A DNA stretch of 64,000 nt, from positions 62,001 through 126,000 of the forward strand of contig NZ_ONZI01000003.1 in assembly GCF_900312995.1 (NCBI RefSeq), given 5' to 3'. This document shows positions 51,681 to 61,013 of this stretch, piece by piece (positions within the stretch are counted from its first letter, which is position 1; the number at the start of each line of letters is the position of its first letter). The notes below the pieces were generated by a model. That model made no database searches. It saw only the letters and a list, made by a program, of their open reading frames with translations, and was not told the DNA's origin. The stretch is from Kushneria phyllosphaerae (GTDB lineage Bacteria > Pseudomonadota > Gammaproteobacteria > Pseudomonadales > Halomonadaceae). A program made the translations under genes and the position numbers.

Positions 51681-54452
51681 TCAATCGTTTGTGTCAAATT
51701 CCTGCAACATCGCCATGAGAGACTCAAGGCGCGGTGCAATACGCTGCCAGTCCTCCTGATCGATCGGGCCACTGGCCAGCAGCCGGCACTGCAGCTGCTC
51801 GATCTCTTCCATGGGCTCTGGCATGTTGCCCATGGCATCGTTAAGACGCGCCACCTGCACATCCAGTCGGCGCGAGGAGTCTTCGCTGCCCAGCGGTGCA
51901 TCCACCAGAACAGACAGGTGCACGCGCAGGTGCTCAAGCCACTCCCGGGCCTTGGCCTGCTCACCGCTTGCGCGGCGATCATTACGCAGTCGGTGCGCTT
52001 CCAGCGCCTGAGAAGAAAGGGTCAGGGACGTCTCCACATTGTCGGCAGGTTCGCCCTGGAGTGCGCGACTGTCTGCGGCCACGTGCGCCTCAAGCAGCGG
52101 CTGCCACTGCTGCCAGCGTTCGGCCAGTGTGCCCAGGGCCAGACGATCCAGCCGCTCTCGACGATCTCGCAGAATGCCTTCCCAGCGCTTGAGCATGCCA
52201 CCGGTACGGGGGCCGTTGGGCAGAGGCATTAGGTCATCGGCTTCGCGTTCGGCGTCAGCAAGGATGGTCTGGTCGGCGGCGGTGGCAGGGAACCACTGAT
52301 CCAGCCGGTCGATCAGGGCCTGCATCTGATCGAGACGGCTGTCACGTTGCTGGCGCTGCTGATTGCGCTGAGCGTTGCGACGCTCAAAGATGGCATCACA
52401 GTGCTGGCGGAAAGCGCGCCACAGGGCCTGCTCTTCGCCTCTCGGGGCGCGGCCGAGTTCGCGCCAGCGGGTCTGCAGGGCCTTGGCCTGATCAGCTCGA
52501 CGCTCATCATCAATATCGGCGTCTTCCAGCTCGCGAATCTCGTCCACCAGTGCCTGCTTGGCCTGAGCCACAGAGCGGGCCTGCTGATCGATCAGGGTCT
52601 GAAGGGCGCGTAGCGACCTTGTAAAGCGCTGACGCAGTTCGCTCTCTCGATCCCGGGGGACGGGGGACCACTGACGCCAGGCTTCTCTGGCGCGATCGCG
52701 AATGGTACGCAGGCTGTCGGGGTCTGAAGTGGCTGCCTTGTGGCTGATCAGCGTTTCCAGCTGCTCGCAGAGCCTTTCCCGTTCCGCGAGATTGGTTTCA
52801 CGCTGCTGGTCACGGCGCTGATAAAAGCCGGCCAGCTGTTCGCGGACCAGATCCGAGGCCTGGCGAAAGCGGGTGGAGCGCTCGCGCGAGGCTGCTGCAT
52901 CTCCCAGTGCCTTCCAGTCGCGCACCAGACGACGGTGCTGTTGATCCCGGGCCGGCTCGTCCATGTCTGCTGCTGCAAGGCCTTCCATGCCCTCGATCAG
53001 CTGTTCGCGCTTGGGGGCTGCGGCAAAGTTGCGCCAGTCACGCAGCTCATGGGTGCGCTGGCCAAGCTGGTTAAGGCGGGCCTGCAAGCGGTCGCGCTGA
53101 TCCGAGGGAAGGCGCTGACGACGCTGCATCAGGCTGTCAAGCAGGCGCGTGGCTTCCTGAAGTTCACCGCGATCAAGCTGGCTTTCCAGCTGATCAAGCG
53201 ACTGCTGGAACTGGTCGGGATCAAGCGTATTGCGCGGCGCCGAGTCGCTGTCGGTCGGGGCTGCGGGTTCGGGAAGATGCGTGAGCAGCGTCGGGCAGGG
53301 CAGCCCCTCCGGCCAGGCAATGGTACGTGTCAACCTTTTAATGGCCTGAAAGTCGCGGCTGTCGATGGCGCCGCGCAATGCCTGCTCATGTTCTTCAAAG
53401 CGTTGCCAGGCGCCGGTCAATTCGCTGGCCTTGTGGAGCAGTGCCTCGAAGCGTTTCTGGTCCTCCAGGCTCGGCGCAATGCGGTCGGTAAGATCGCGCC
53501 ACTGTTCGGCCTGCAGCCTGAAGTGCGCCTGCAGCTGGGCCACGTCCTGAGCGTCGAGTGTGGCGTGATGCTCAAGATCCTTCAGGGCCTGTTCCAGTGA
53601 GCCAATGATGCGCTGGCTGTCGCGACGGGCCATGTCCATGGCCTGCTCGCGCGCCCGCTCTTCACGCTCGGCGTTGTCATGCTCCACCACGCGTGTGCTG
53701 GTGATCTGTTCAGCCTGATGAAACCGGTGGCGCTGTGATTCGTCTGCATCTTCGGCCAGTGAACGCCACTCGCGTACCAGATGGCGGTAACGTGCCGGCA
53801 GCATGGGCTCCCATGGCTGATCCGACAGTCGGGTCATGGCAGCAATCAGATCGTCACGCCGCTGCTGACGCGCATCCTGCTCGCGGCGCTGATCGCGACG
53901 CTGGTTGAGCCGGTCACGCGCGCTGCGCATGATCTGCTTGTCGCGACGTGCTTCCCGCGCCAGACGCTCAAGGCCCTCGTCGCTGTCGATGCGACTGGCA
54001 GCGGCCTGGCGTACGCCGGCAATCGAGTTCTGGCAAGCCTGTTCGATCAGGGCCTGCTCATCGCTGATGCGGGCCAGAGCCGCCAGACGCAACTGCTGAT
54101 TGTCGGCGTGCGTGGCCATGTGCGTGACAAGGGCGGGATCGTCGAGCGTTTCCACTACCTGAAGACGCTGCTCCAGCGACAGAAGCGTGCGCTCCTTGCC
54201 GGTGAGCGTATCCAGCAGCGTGCGATACAGCGGATCGCCCGGCTCAAGCGTGGCCAGCAGCGTCTGATAACGCTCTGGCGTGGCCAGACGGGCGAGGGCG
54301 GCATGACGGACTTCAATGTTGTCGTCATGAAGCAGGGTTTCGAGTTTTTCGCGATCGCGCTCGACCGTCAGGCCGGCAATGGCTTCCTGACGGATACGGG
54401 GATCATTGTGACGCCAGCGTGGCGCAAACAGACGTTGTAGAAATCCGGGCAT
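51681..54452 (-). CDS. DUF349 domain protein
   Basis: A 923-residue, highly charged, helical protein with an N-terminal HEAT-like region (RQEAIAGLTVERDREKLETLLHDDNIEVRHAALARLA split over about residues 20-60) and repeated DUF349 modules typified by LVRDWKALGDAAASRERSTRFRQ, AREAWRQWSPVPRDRESELRQRF and LQTRWRELGRAPRGEEQALWRAFR. Long coiled-coil segments rich in Gln and Arg connect them. Bacterial DUF349 proteins are poorly characterised. It is convergent with nothing close and diverges from minC. Confidence 0.92.
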   Translation of the reverse strand: MPGFLQRLFAPRWRHNDPRIRQEAIAGLTVERDREKLETLLHDDNIEVRHAALARLATPERYQTLLATLEPGDPLYRTLLDTLTGKERTLLSLEQRLQVVETLDDPALVTHMATHADNQQLRLAALARISDEQALIEQACQNSIAGVRQAAASRIDSDEGLERLAREARRDKQIMRSARDRLNQRRDQRREQDARQQRRDDLIAAMTRLSDQPWEPMLPARYRHLVREWRSLAEDADESQRHRFHQAEQITSTRVVEHDNAEREERAREQAMDMARRDSQRIIGSLEQALKDLEHHATLDAQDVAQLQAHFRLQAEQWRDLTDRIAPSLEDQKRFEALLHKASELTGAWQRFEEHEQALRGAIDSRDFQAIKRLTRTIAWPEGLPCPTLLTHLPEPAAPTDSDSAPRNTLDPDQFQQSLDQLESQLDRGELQEATRLLDSLMQRRQRLPSDQRDRLQARLNQLGQRTHELRDWRNFAAAPKREQLIEGMEGLAAADMDEPARDQQHRRLVRDWKALGDAAASRERSTRFRQASDLVREQLAGFYQRRDQQRETNLAERERLCEQLETLISHKAATSDPDSLRTIRDRAREAWRQWSPVPRDRESELRQRFTRSLRALQTLIDQQARSVAQAKQALVDEIRELEDADIDDERRADQAKALQTRWRELGRAPRGEEQALWRAFRQHCDAIFERRNAQRNQQRQQRDSRLDQMQALIDRLDQWFPATAADQTILADAEREADDLMPLPNGPRTGGMLKRWEGILRDRRERLDRLALGTLAERWQQWQPLLEAHVAADSRALQGEPADNVETSLTLSSQALEAHRLRNDRRASGEQAKAREWLEHLRVHLSVLVDAPLGSEDSSRRLDVQVARLNDAMGNMPEPMEEIEQLQCRLLASGPIDQEDWQRIAPRLESLMAMLQEFDTND

Positions 54453-54698
54453 GAGATCGATGTCTTTCCAGGCAACTGGCGGTGGCTGAGTACCGGGCGA
54501 TATGAGCGTTTTGACGTTGGAGGAATGATAACAGGCCTATACACGTGTGGCGTAGGGTTCCCTTTACGACAAGGCTTCTTTCAGAAGGCGTCGGTAACTG
54601 GCGACACCTGACAGACGCCGGCACACACCGTATGATCGTTAAGCGGAAACGCTATCATCGCTCAGGGCGTTCATTCATTATCCGACAGGAAACCGGGC

Positions 54699-55424
54699 AT
54701 GAGTCTCAAGGTGGATCAGACGGCCACTGCCTTCACGTTCAAGGGCGGCATGCTGCCCATGACGGTCATGGAGCTTAACAGCCCTGACCCCGAACGTGTC
54801 AGTGCGCAACTGGCAGGCAAGCTGAGCCAGTCGCCGGCTTTTTTTCAGCATACGCCAGTGGTGTTGAGTGTTGAAAAACTTGATGATACCTCACTGGCGC
54901 TGGAGCGTCTTTGCGCCGTGTGCCGTTCGCACAAGCTGCTGCCGGTGGCAGTTAGGGGCGGCAGCGAAGGTATCAAGCAGTCGGCATGGGCACTGGGGCT
55001 GGGCTGGTTTCCACCTCAGGAGTCACGCGAGGCACGTACGCTGGCCTCCGTGACACCGCCTGCGCCGCAAGCGCCCGTGCTGGCAGAAGCCGGCAGTGGC
55101 GGTCGTATCTTTCGAGGGACGGTGCGCTCGGGACAGCAGATCAGTGCCGCCGAGGGCGATCTGGTGGTCGTGGGCGCCGTCAATGCCGGTGCCGAGGTGC
55201 TGGCAGCCGGCAGCGTCCACGTGTACGGACCGCTGCGTGGTCGTGCTCTGGCAGGCATTCACGGTGATCGTGAGTGCGGTATCTTCTGTCATGAGCTGCA
55301 TGCCGAACTCCTGTCAGTGGCGGGCAATTACAAGCGCCTTGAGGATATCGATCCGTCACTGCTCAATACGACGGTTCAGGTCAGACTGAGAGACGATCAG
55401 TTATCCATAGAAGCACTCGTCTGA
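54699..55424 (+). CDS. minC: Septum site-determining protein MinC
   Basis: A 241-residue MinC. The N-terminal domain (ATAFTFKGGMLPMTVMELNS) is the FtsZ-inhibiting part, and the C-terminal beta-helix (GGRIFRGTVRSGQQISAAEGDLVVVGAVNAGAEVLAAGSVHVYG split over about residues 135-180) binds MinD and FtsZ tails. With MinD and MinE it blocks division at cell poles. First gene of minCDE; minD follows after 43 nt. Confidence 0.96.
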   Translation: MSLKVDQTATAFTFKGGMLPMTVMELNSPDPERVSAQLAGKLSQSPAFFQHTPVVLSVEKLDDTSLALERLCAVCRSHKLLPVAVRGGSEGIKQSAWALGLGWFPPQESREARTLASVTPPAPQAPVLAEAGSGGRIFRGTVRSGQQISAAEGDLVVVGAVNAGAEVLAAGSVHVYGPLRGRALAGIHGDRECGIFCHELHAELLSVAGNYKRLEDIDPSLLNTTVQVRLRDDQLSIEALV

Positions 55425-55467
55425 CCGCGAAGCCCCCTTACAACGCAACAGTTACAGGAAGCGCATT

Positions 55468-56286
55468 TTGGCCAGGATCATCGTCGTTACATCAGGAAAG
55501 GGCGGGGTCGGCAAGACCACCAGCGCGGCAGCCATCGCTACCGGTCTGGCCTTGAGAGGCAACAAGACCGTCGTCATCGATTTTGATGTGGGCCTGCGAA
55601 ATCTCGATCTGATCATGGGCTGTGAGCGTCGTGTGGTTTACGACCTGGTCAATGTCATTCAGGGCGAGGCGGGGCTCAATCAGGCCATGATCCGCGACAA
55701 GCGCTCCGACAACCTCTACATTCTTCCGGCCTCCCAGACGCGTGACAAGGATGCCCTGACGCTTGAGGGCGTCGAGCAGGTGCTTGAAAAGCTGTCGGAA
55801 GATTTCGACTATATCGTCTGCGACTCGCCGGCCGGTATCGAGCGCGGCGCTCAGCTGGCCATGTATTTCGCCGATGAGGCGATCGTGGTGACCAACCCGG
55901 AAGTCTCCTCGGTACGTGACTCCGACCGCATTCTGGGGCTTTTGGCCTCCAAGACCCGCCGCGCCGAGCAGAATCAGGATCCGGTAATTGAGCGGTTGCT
56001 GATTACCCGCTACGATCCCAACCGGGTGGATAGCGGTGATATGCTCAATCTTGAAGATATCCAGGAAATTCTGGCGATCAAGCTGATCGGTCTGATTCCG
56101 GAATCCGAAGCGGTGCTGCGCGCGTCCAACTCCGGGGTACCGGTGACGCATGATCAGGACAGCGACGCCGGTCAGGCCTATAGTGATACCGTGGCCAGGC
56201 TTTTGGGGGATGAAAAGCCGCTACGCTTTCATCTACTACAAAAGAGAAGTTTTCTGAGTCGGATCTTCGGCGGGGGGCGTCGGTGA
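55468..56286 (+). CDS. minD: Septum site-determining ATPase MinD
   Basis: A 272-residue ParA-type ATPase. Deviant Walker [10 protein letters not shown] (residues 10-18), [14 protein letters not shown], and the C-terminal amphipathic membrane-targeting helix [17 protein letters not shown] are all present. It oscillates pole to pole and recruits MinC. The start is TTG at 55468, with CAGGAAG as ribosome-binding site. It overlaps minE by the GTGA at 56283. Confidence 0.97.
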   Translation: MARIIVVTSGKGGVGKTTSAAAIATGLALRGNKTVVIDFDVGLRNLDLIMGCERRVVYDLVNVIQGEAGLNQAMIRDKRSDNLYILPASQTRDKDALTLEGVEQVLEKLSEDFDYIVCDSPAGIERGAQLAMYFADEAIVVTNPEVSSVRDSDRILGLLASKTRRAEQNQDPVIERLLITRYDPNRVDSGDMLNLEDIQEILAIKLIGLIPESEAVLRASNSGVPVTHDQDSDAGQAYSDTVARLLGDEKPLRFHLLQKRSFLSRIFGGGRR

Positions 56287-56537
56287 AATTACTGGAATTT
56301 CTAAAGCGTGAGCGCAAGAAATCTGCCTCGGTCGCCAAGGAGCGACTGCAGATTATCGTGGCCCATCAGCGTGGTCAGCGAGGCCAGCCTGATTATATGC
56401 CGATGCTGGAGCGTGAGCTTCTTGAGGTGATCCGTCGCTATGTTCAGGTCGACCAGGACGCCATCAATATCAGTCTGGACAGCGAAGATGACTGTTCGGT
56501 GCTGGAGCTCAATGTAACCCTGCCCAACCGCGGTTAA
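56283..56537 (+). CDS. minE: Cell division topological specificity factor MinE
   Basis: An 84-residue MinE. N-terminal [30 protein letters not shown] is the MinD-binding and membrane-touching helix (split), and the C-terminal dimer domain follows ([25 protein letters not shown]). It drives MinD oscillation. GTG start within the minD stop (GTGA), so translation is coupled. Confidence 0.97.
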   Translation: MKLLEFLKRERKKSASVAKERLQIIVAHQRGQRGQPDYMPMLERELLEVIRRYVQVDQDAINISLDSEDDCSVLELNVTLPNRG

Positions 56538-56551
56538 CGCCTTGCTTTCGT

Positions 56552-56587
56552 GCGCCCCTTCAGTGATGTGTGTCACTGAAGGGGCGC
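56552..56587 (+). terminator. Strong hairpin after minE
   Basis: Perfect 15-bp arms GCGCCCCTTCAGTGA and complement around TGTGTG. Downstream sequence is T-rich but without a pure run (TATTGGTTGTTTA). Confidence 0.75.
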
Positions 56588-56630
56588 TATTGGTTGTTTA
56601 CCCCCGTGATCCCTGTCTGGAGCCACTGCC

Positions 56631-58079
56631 TTGTCGGTCAGCTTTCTCTTTCACGACTACGAGACTTTCGGTGCCGACCCGCGCCGTGATCGTCCTTCCC
56701 AGTTTGCCGCCATTCGAACCGATGCGCAGTTCAATGAGATTGGTGAGCCCGAAGTCATTTATTGCCGCCAGAGTGATGACTATCTGCCTCAGCCGGTGGC
56801 GTGTCTTCTGACCGGAATTACCCCGCAGCAGGCCTCGCGTCGCGGCGTGCCCGAAACCGAGTTTGCCGGGCGTATTCTGGAGATGATGCAACAGAGTGAC
56901 ACGTGCACGCTGGGGTATAACTCGCTGCGCTTTGATGATGAGGTCACGCGACATCTGTTCTATCGCAACTTTATCGACCCCTATGCCCGCGAGTGGCAAA
57001 ACGGTAATTCGCGCTGGGACCTGATCGATGCCGTGCGCGCCTTCTATGCGCTGCGCCCGGAAGGGATCGAGTGGCCCAAACGTGAAGACGGCAGCCCCAG
57101 CTTCAAGCTTGAGAAGCTCAGCGTCGCCAATGGTATCGAGCACGGCGATGCCCACGATGCGCTGGCCGACGTTCGGGCGACCATTGAACTGGCAAAGCTT
57201 TTGCGCGCGCGCAACGAAAAGCTTTTTGACTATCTGCTGGGCCTGCGCGACAAGCGCCGGGTCGCCTCGCTGCTCGATACCAACACCAGAAAGCCCATGT
57301 TGCATATTTCGCGGCGCTATCCGGCCAGTCGGGGCTGCAGTGCCCTGATCGCGCCGCTGGCCATGCACCCGACCAACCCCAACGGGGTGATCGTGGTGGA
57401 TCTGGCCATGGACCCGACACCGCTGTTCGAGTTGAGCCCCGAGGCCATCGCCGAACGCGTCTTTGCCAGTGCCGATGAGCTGGCAGAGGGAACGTCGCGC
57501 ATCCCGCTCAAGGTCATTCATCTCAACCGCAGCCCGGTGCTGATGCCGATCAAGGCCGTGGATGACGCCGTGGCCGAACGTCTGGGCATCGACCGGGAAG
57601 CCGCCGAGCGACACTGGCAGCAGCTGGCGGGCAGCGCCGATATCGCCACGCGCGTGGCGCAGGCGTTCAGCGGTGCGCCGCCGGAGCCGCCGGCCGACCC
57701 TGATCTGATGCTGTATTCGGGCGGTTTTTTCTCCAACAGTGACAAGCGCGAAATGGGGCGCATTCGCCAGACCCCGGTCGAAACGCTCGAGGCGCTGCAG
57801 CCCTCTTTTCAGGACCCTCGTCTGGAAGAGATGTTCTTTCGCTACAAGGCGCGTAACTACCCTGAAGTGCTGACCTCGGAGGAAAGCACGCGCTGGGAAA
57901 GCGATCGCTGGGAGCGCATGAATGACCCGAAGGTGGCCGCCATGACGCTGACCGGTTTTGCCCGCGAGATCGAACGGATCAACGCAGAGCTTGCCCACAT
58001 GAGCGATCGTGAGCGTCAGTGCATTGAAGAGCTTGTCATGTACGTTGAGGCCATGATGCCGCCGCAGGCCTTTGGTTAG
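56631..58079 (+). CDS. sbcB: Exodeoxyribonuclease I
   Basis: A 482-residue DnaQ-like 3'-5' exonuclease. Exo motifs are FHDYETFGADP (I), GYNSLRFDDEVTRHLFY (II) and HDALADVRATIELAKLL (III), followed by the SH3-like and C-terminal domains (FFRYKARNYPEVLTSEES). It degrades ssDNA and takes part in mismatch repair and recombination. TTG start with GGAG about 8 nt upstream; no better ATG. Followed by a strong terminator. Confidence 0.96.
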   Translation: MSVSFLFHDYETFGADPRRDRPSQFAAIRTDAQFNEIGEPEVIYCRQSDDYLPQPVACLLTGITPQQASRRGVPETEFAGRILEMMQQSDTCTLGYNSLRFDDEVTRHLFYRNFIDPYAREWQNGNSRWDLIDAVRAFYALRPEGIEWPKREDGSPSFKLEKLSVANGIEHGDAHDALADVRATIELAKLLRARNEKLFDYLLGLRDKRRVASLLDTNTRKPMLHISRRYPASRGCSALIAPLAMHPTNPNGVIVVDLAMDPTPLFELSPEAIAERVFASADELAEGTSRIPLKVIHLNRSPVLMPIKAVDDAVAERLGIDREAAERHWQQLAGSADIATRVAQAFSGAPPEPPADPDLMLYSGGFFSNSDKREMGRIRQTPVETLEALQPSFQDPRLEEMFFRYKARNYPEVLTSEESTRWESDRWERMNDPKVAAMTLTGFAREIERINAELAHMSDRERQCIEELVMYVEAMMPPQAFG

Positions 58080-58137
58080 GCACGCGACGCTTTTGTGAAG
58101 GGCGCTGGCGTGAGCGCCGTGTTCTGATAAGGGAAAA

Positions 58138-58165
58138 GGGCGCCTCTCCTGAGGCGCCCTTTTTT
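58138..58165 (+). terminator. Intrinsic terminator of sbcB
   Basis: GGGCGCCTC/GAGGCGCCC hairpin with TCCT loop and six T. Also lies behind the convergent M16 peptidase gene. Confidence 0.95.
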
Positions 58166-58192
58166 AATACGCTGTAGCGCAGTGCCTCAACG

Positions 58193-60943
58193 CTACGGGG
58201 TAGTGACCAGAAACGGCTGCCAGGGCGCATCCACTATATTGGCGGCTATCCCGTCATCGGCCCCTGCAACCAGTATCGGACGTGATCGCAGTGCCTGCCA
58301 GGCGCTTTGAAGCTGTTCGCTTCGCTGCCGCTTGACGGCCTCTGCCAGCTGTTCACGGCGGTCAAAGCCGGTCCAGCCGTGTGCCAGTTCCTGCCACAGA
58401 CGGGCAGTGATCTGGCCCAGACGCTGCTCCCGCTCGACAAGGCGCTCGGCCACTGCCTGCTGATAGGCCTCGATTTCTGCGTCCTCCATACCCATGACGG
58501 TCTCGTCAAAACCTGCCAGAAACTGCTCGATACGTGAACGCAGGGTCGTCGTGTCGTGATCCGGTGACTGCACCAGCAGCGCCAGTCCAGGCGTTTCGAT
58601 CAGCGGCTGATAGCGTGCTGCAACCACATAGCCCAGCTGCTGCTCGGTTCTGAGCTGATTGAAAAAGGGCGCGCTGATCATCTGTCCCAGAATGGCCAGG
58701 CGGGCCTGATCTTCCAGTGTGTGGCCCTCGCCCTGCAGGTAATACAGCATGCCCGAATCGCCGCGTCGACTCTGTGGGCGCAGCAACGGCGGCGTGGCAC
58801 GCGCGGTCAGCACTTTCAGTTCAGGAATGGCGTCCAGCGGTATCCGGGGTGACAGCCTCGCCCTGAGGGTTTCACCAAGCTCTCGGGCATGTTCGGCACT
58901 GGTGTCGCCGGCGGCGAGCGCCTGTACGTGCAGCGCACCAAGCCACTGATGGCGAAATTCCCGCAGCGTCTCGGGGGTGATCTCCTCAAGTGCTGCCAGC
59001 CGTGCCTCACTGGTCCAGCTCGGCGTGATCAGCGACTGAAGCAGCGCACGATTGAGCTGCTCGTGCAGGGCTGAACCGGGCTCATCCTGCCAGCGCCGCT
59101 TGAGGCTGCGACGCACGCGCTGGACATGGTGAGTGCTCATCTCGCCCTGCATGAGCTGTTCAAGCACCTGCGTCATCACCAGCTCCTGACGATCTCGCCA
59201 GCCTGAAAAGGACAGCGTCATGCCGCGTGCGTGGGCATGGGCGCTCATTCCCTGCCCGGCGAGTCGAGCCGGGTAGAGCGCATCGGACAGGCTGTCTTCC
59301 AGCCAGCGTGCCAGTAGCTCGGTCATGACCAGCTGTTGAACACGCTCACCTGCGTGTGGGCTCTGCAGGCTGATGCGCCATTCCACGCGCGGTGCCCCAA
59401 AGGCGCCCGTGGCATGCAGCCAGAGATCCAGTTCCGGGGTGTCCAAAAGGCATCGGGTCTCGGTGCTCCCGTCGTTGATCATGTCCAGATCCCGGGCGAT
59501 GAACGCATTGGCCTGCGGCAGTGCCAAGCCTTCAAGCGCGGTCTCCCTCTGGCCCTGATAAACAGGCTGGTATTGCCATGGCGTGTCAAACCAGGGAGAG
59601 CGCAGCTCGCCGGTGACTTCCGGGCCGGTATACAGGCGCAGCAGATTGTCAGGCTTCAGATCCTTGAGATAGTCATGGATACGGACACCATCAAAGCTCT
59701 CCATCAAAAAGCCGGCCCGGCGTACTTCCTGGAGGGGGTAGCGCGCCATCGCCACCGAGAGCGCCGTGGCCAGCTGGGCGGGCGCCTGACGCTGCTGAAA
59801 GCGAAATTGCTGCTCGACCACGCGGGCCTGCTCGTCATAGCGCCACGATTTAACGCCCCGTTCCCGGATCAGCTCAATCCAGGCCATGAGCGCGGTCTGG
59901 ATCTCGTCGAGATGCTCGCTGCCCTGGGGGGTAAGCTCGATGTTGACCATCAAAAGCGCGCGCCGGCCATCACCGCGGGCACTGCCGGCAGAGAGTCCGT
60001 CCGCCCAGCCGCGCTGTCGAAGGCAGGCCAGCAGGCTGCCGGGCGCTTCATGGCCAATCATGTGGGACAAAAACGAGACCGGCTTGAGCCGATAGTCCTG
60101 TTCGGGGTCGGGGATGGGAAAGAGAAAGCGGACCTGGTGCTGCTGATCCAGCGATTGCGCAGCCATGGCCGTGGGCAGCTGCTCATCGAGTATCAGCGGT
60201 TGGTCAATGGTGCGCCGGGTCAGGCCCCGGTCGGGAACCTCGCTGAAGTGCTCACGTGCCAGGGCCGACAGGGTGTCCAGGGACTGCGGACCGATCAGGG
60301 CCAGTGACATGGTGTTGGCATCGTAGTGTGCTTCGTGGAAGGCCACGAGAGCATCGCGCAGGGTTTGTTCGGGGAGGTCCCTGAGGGTGTCGAGGTTGCC
60401 AATGCTGAAATGGTTATAGGGATGCGCCGGGTTGAGCGCCTGGCTCAGGGCATCCTCGATGCGGCGGCCGTCGTCCTGCAGGCGTGCCTGATATTCGGCG
60501 TTAACGGCATGGCGTTCGCGCTCGACATAAGCCTCATCGAGCGTCGGGGCAATAAAAAAGCGACTAAAGCGTGTCAAGGCCGGAGCAAAAGCCTCTGGTG
60601 CAATGTCAAAGAAGTAATTGGTATCGCGCGGCGCGGTAAAGGCGTTGTGATGGCCGCCATGGGCGCCCAGAAACTGCTGATAGTCATTCGGGTCAGGGTA
60701 AAGGTCGGTGCCCAGAAACAGCATGTGTTCCAGAAAGTGGGCCAGCCCCGGAAAGCGTTCAGGGTTGAACGCACTGCCGGTGGCCACATTCATGGCAGCG
60801 CCGGCACGTTCGGCTTTTGCATCATGGACCAGCAGCACCTGCAGACCGTTGTCGAGCGAGAGTGCCTGGTAGTCGGCGCTATCGCCCGGGCCCGGGATGA
60901 TGCGGATGTCCTGTCCATTGCTGGAAGAAGTCTTTGTGGTCAT
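58193..60943 (-). CDS. M16A insulinase-family metallopeptidase, pitrilysin-like
   Basis: A 916-residue M16 peptidase. The inverted zinc motif HxxEH is H69-F-L-E72-H73, with the distal Glu in HAVNAEYQARL about 70 residues on. Length and four-domain pattern resemble pitrilysin. No signal peptide is visible from the ATG at 60943 or the upstream in-frame start at 60991, unlike E. coli protease III, which is periplasmic, so a cytoplasmic location is likely. No strong ribosome-binding site decides the start. It lies about 70 nt after the SRAP-like gene, same strand. Confidence 0.93.
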   Translation of the reverse strand: MTTKTSSSNGQDIRIIPGPGDSADYQALSLDNGLQVLLVHDAKAERAGAAMNVATGSAFNPERFPGLAHFLEHMLFLGTDLYPDPNDYQQFLGAHGGHHNAFTAPRDTNYFFDIAPEAFAPALTRFSRFFIAPTLDEAYVERERHAVNAEYQARLQDDGRRIEDALSQALNPAHPYNHFSIGNLDTLRDLPEQTLRDALVAFHEAHYDANTMSLALIGPQSLDTLSALAREHFSEVPDRGLTRRTIDQPLILDEQLPTAMAAQSLDQQHQVRFLFPIPDPEQDYRLKPVSFLSHMIGHEAPGSLLACLRQRGWADGLSAGSARGDGRRALLMVNIELTPQGSEHLDEIQTALMAWIELIRERGVKSWRYDEQARVVEQQFRFQQRQAPAQLATALSVAMARYPLQEVRRAGFLMESFDGVRIHDYLKDLKPDNLLRLYTGPEVTGELRSPWFDTPWQYQPVYQGQRETALEGLALPQANAFIARDLDMINDGSTETRCLLDTPELDLWLHATGAFGAPRVEWRISLQSPHAGERVQQLVMTELLARWLEDSLSDALYPARLAGQGMSAHAHARGMTLSFSGWRDRQELVMTQVLEQLMQGEMSTHHVQRVRRSLKRRWQDEPGSALHEQLNRALLQSLITPSWTSEARLAALEEITPETLREFRHQWLGALHVQALAAGDTSAEHARELGETLRARLSPRIPLDAIPELKVLTARATPPLLRPQSRRGDSGMLYYLQGEGHTLEDQARLAILGQMISAPFFNQLRTEQQLGYVVAARYQPLIETPGLALLVQSPDHDTTTLRSRIEQFLAGFDETVMGMEDAEIEAYQQAVAERLVEREQRLGQITARLWQELAHGWTGFDRREQLAEAVKRQRSEQLQSAWQALRSRPILVAGADDGIAANIVDAPWQPFLVTTP

Positions 60944-61013
60944 GGGTATCAACGTCGCTCGCGTGATCAGGGTCAGGGTCGCCCTGTGCACTTGAAGGTG
61001 TCTGGTGTACCGG

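Noticed and set aside
56598..57998. 466-codon open frame antisense to sbcB
   Set aside because: Sense strand has all exonuclease I motifs; the antisense product is His/Arg/Gln-rich without a family.
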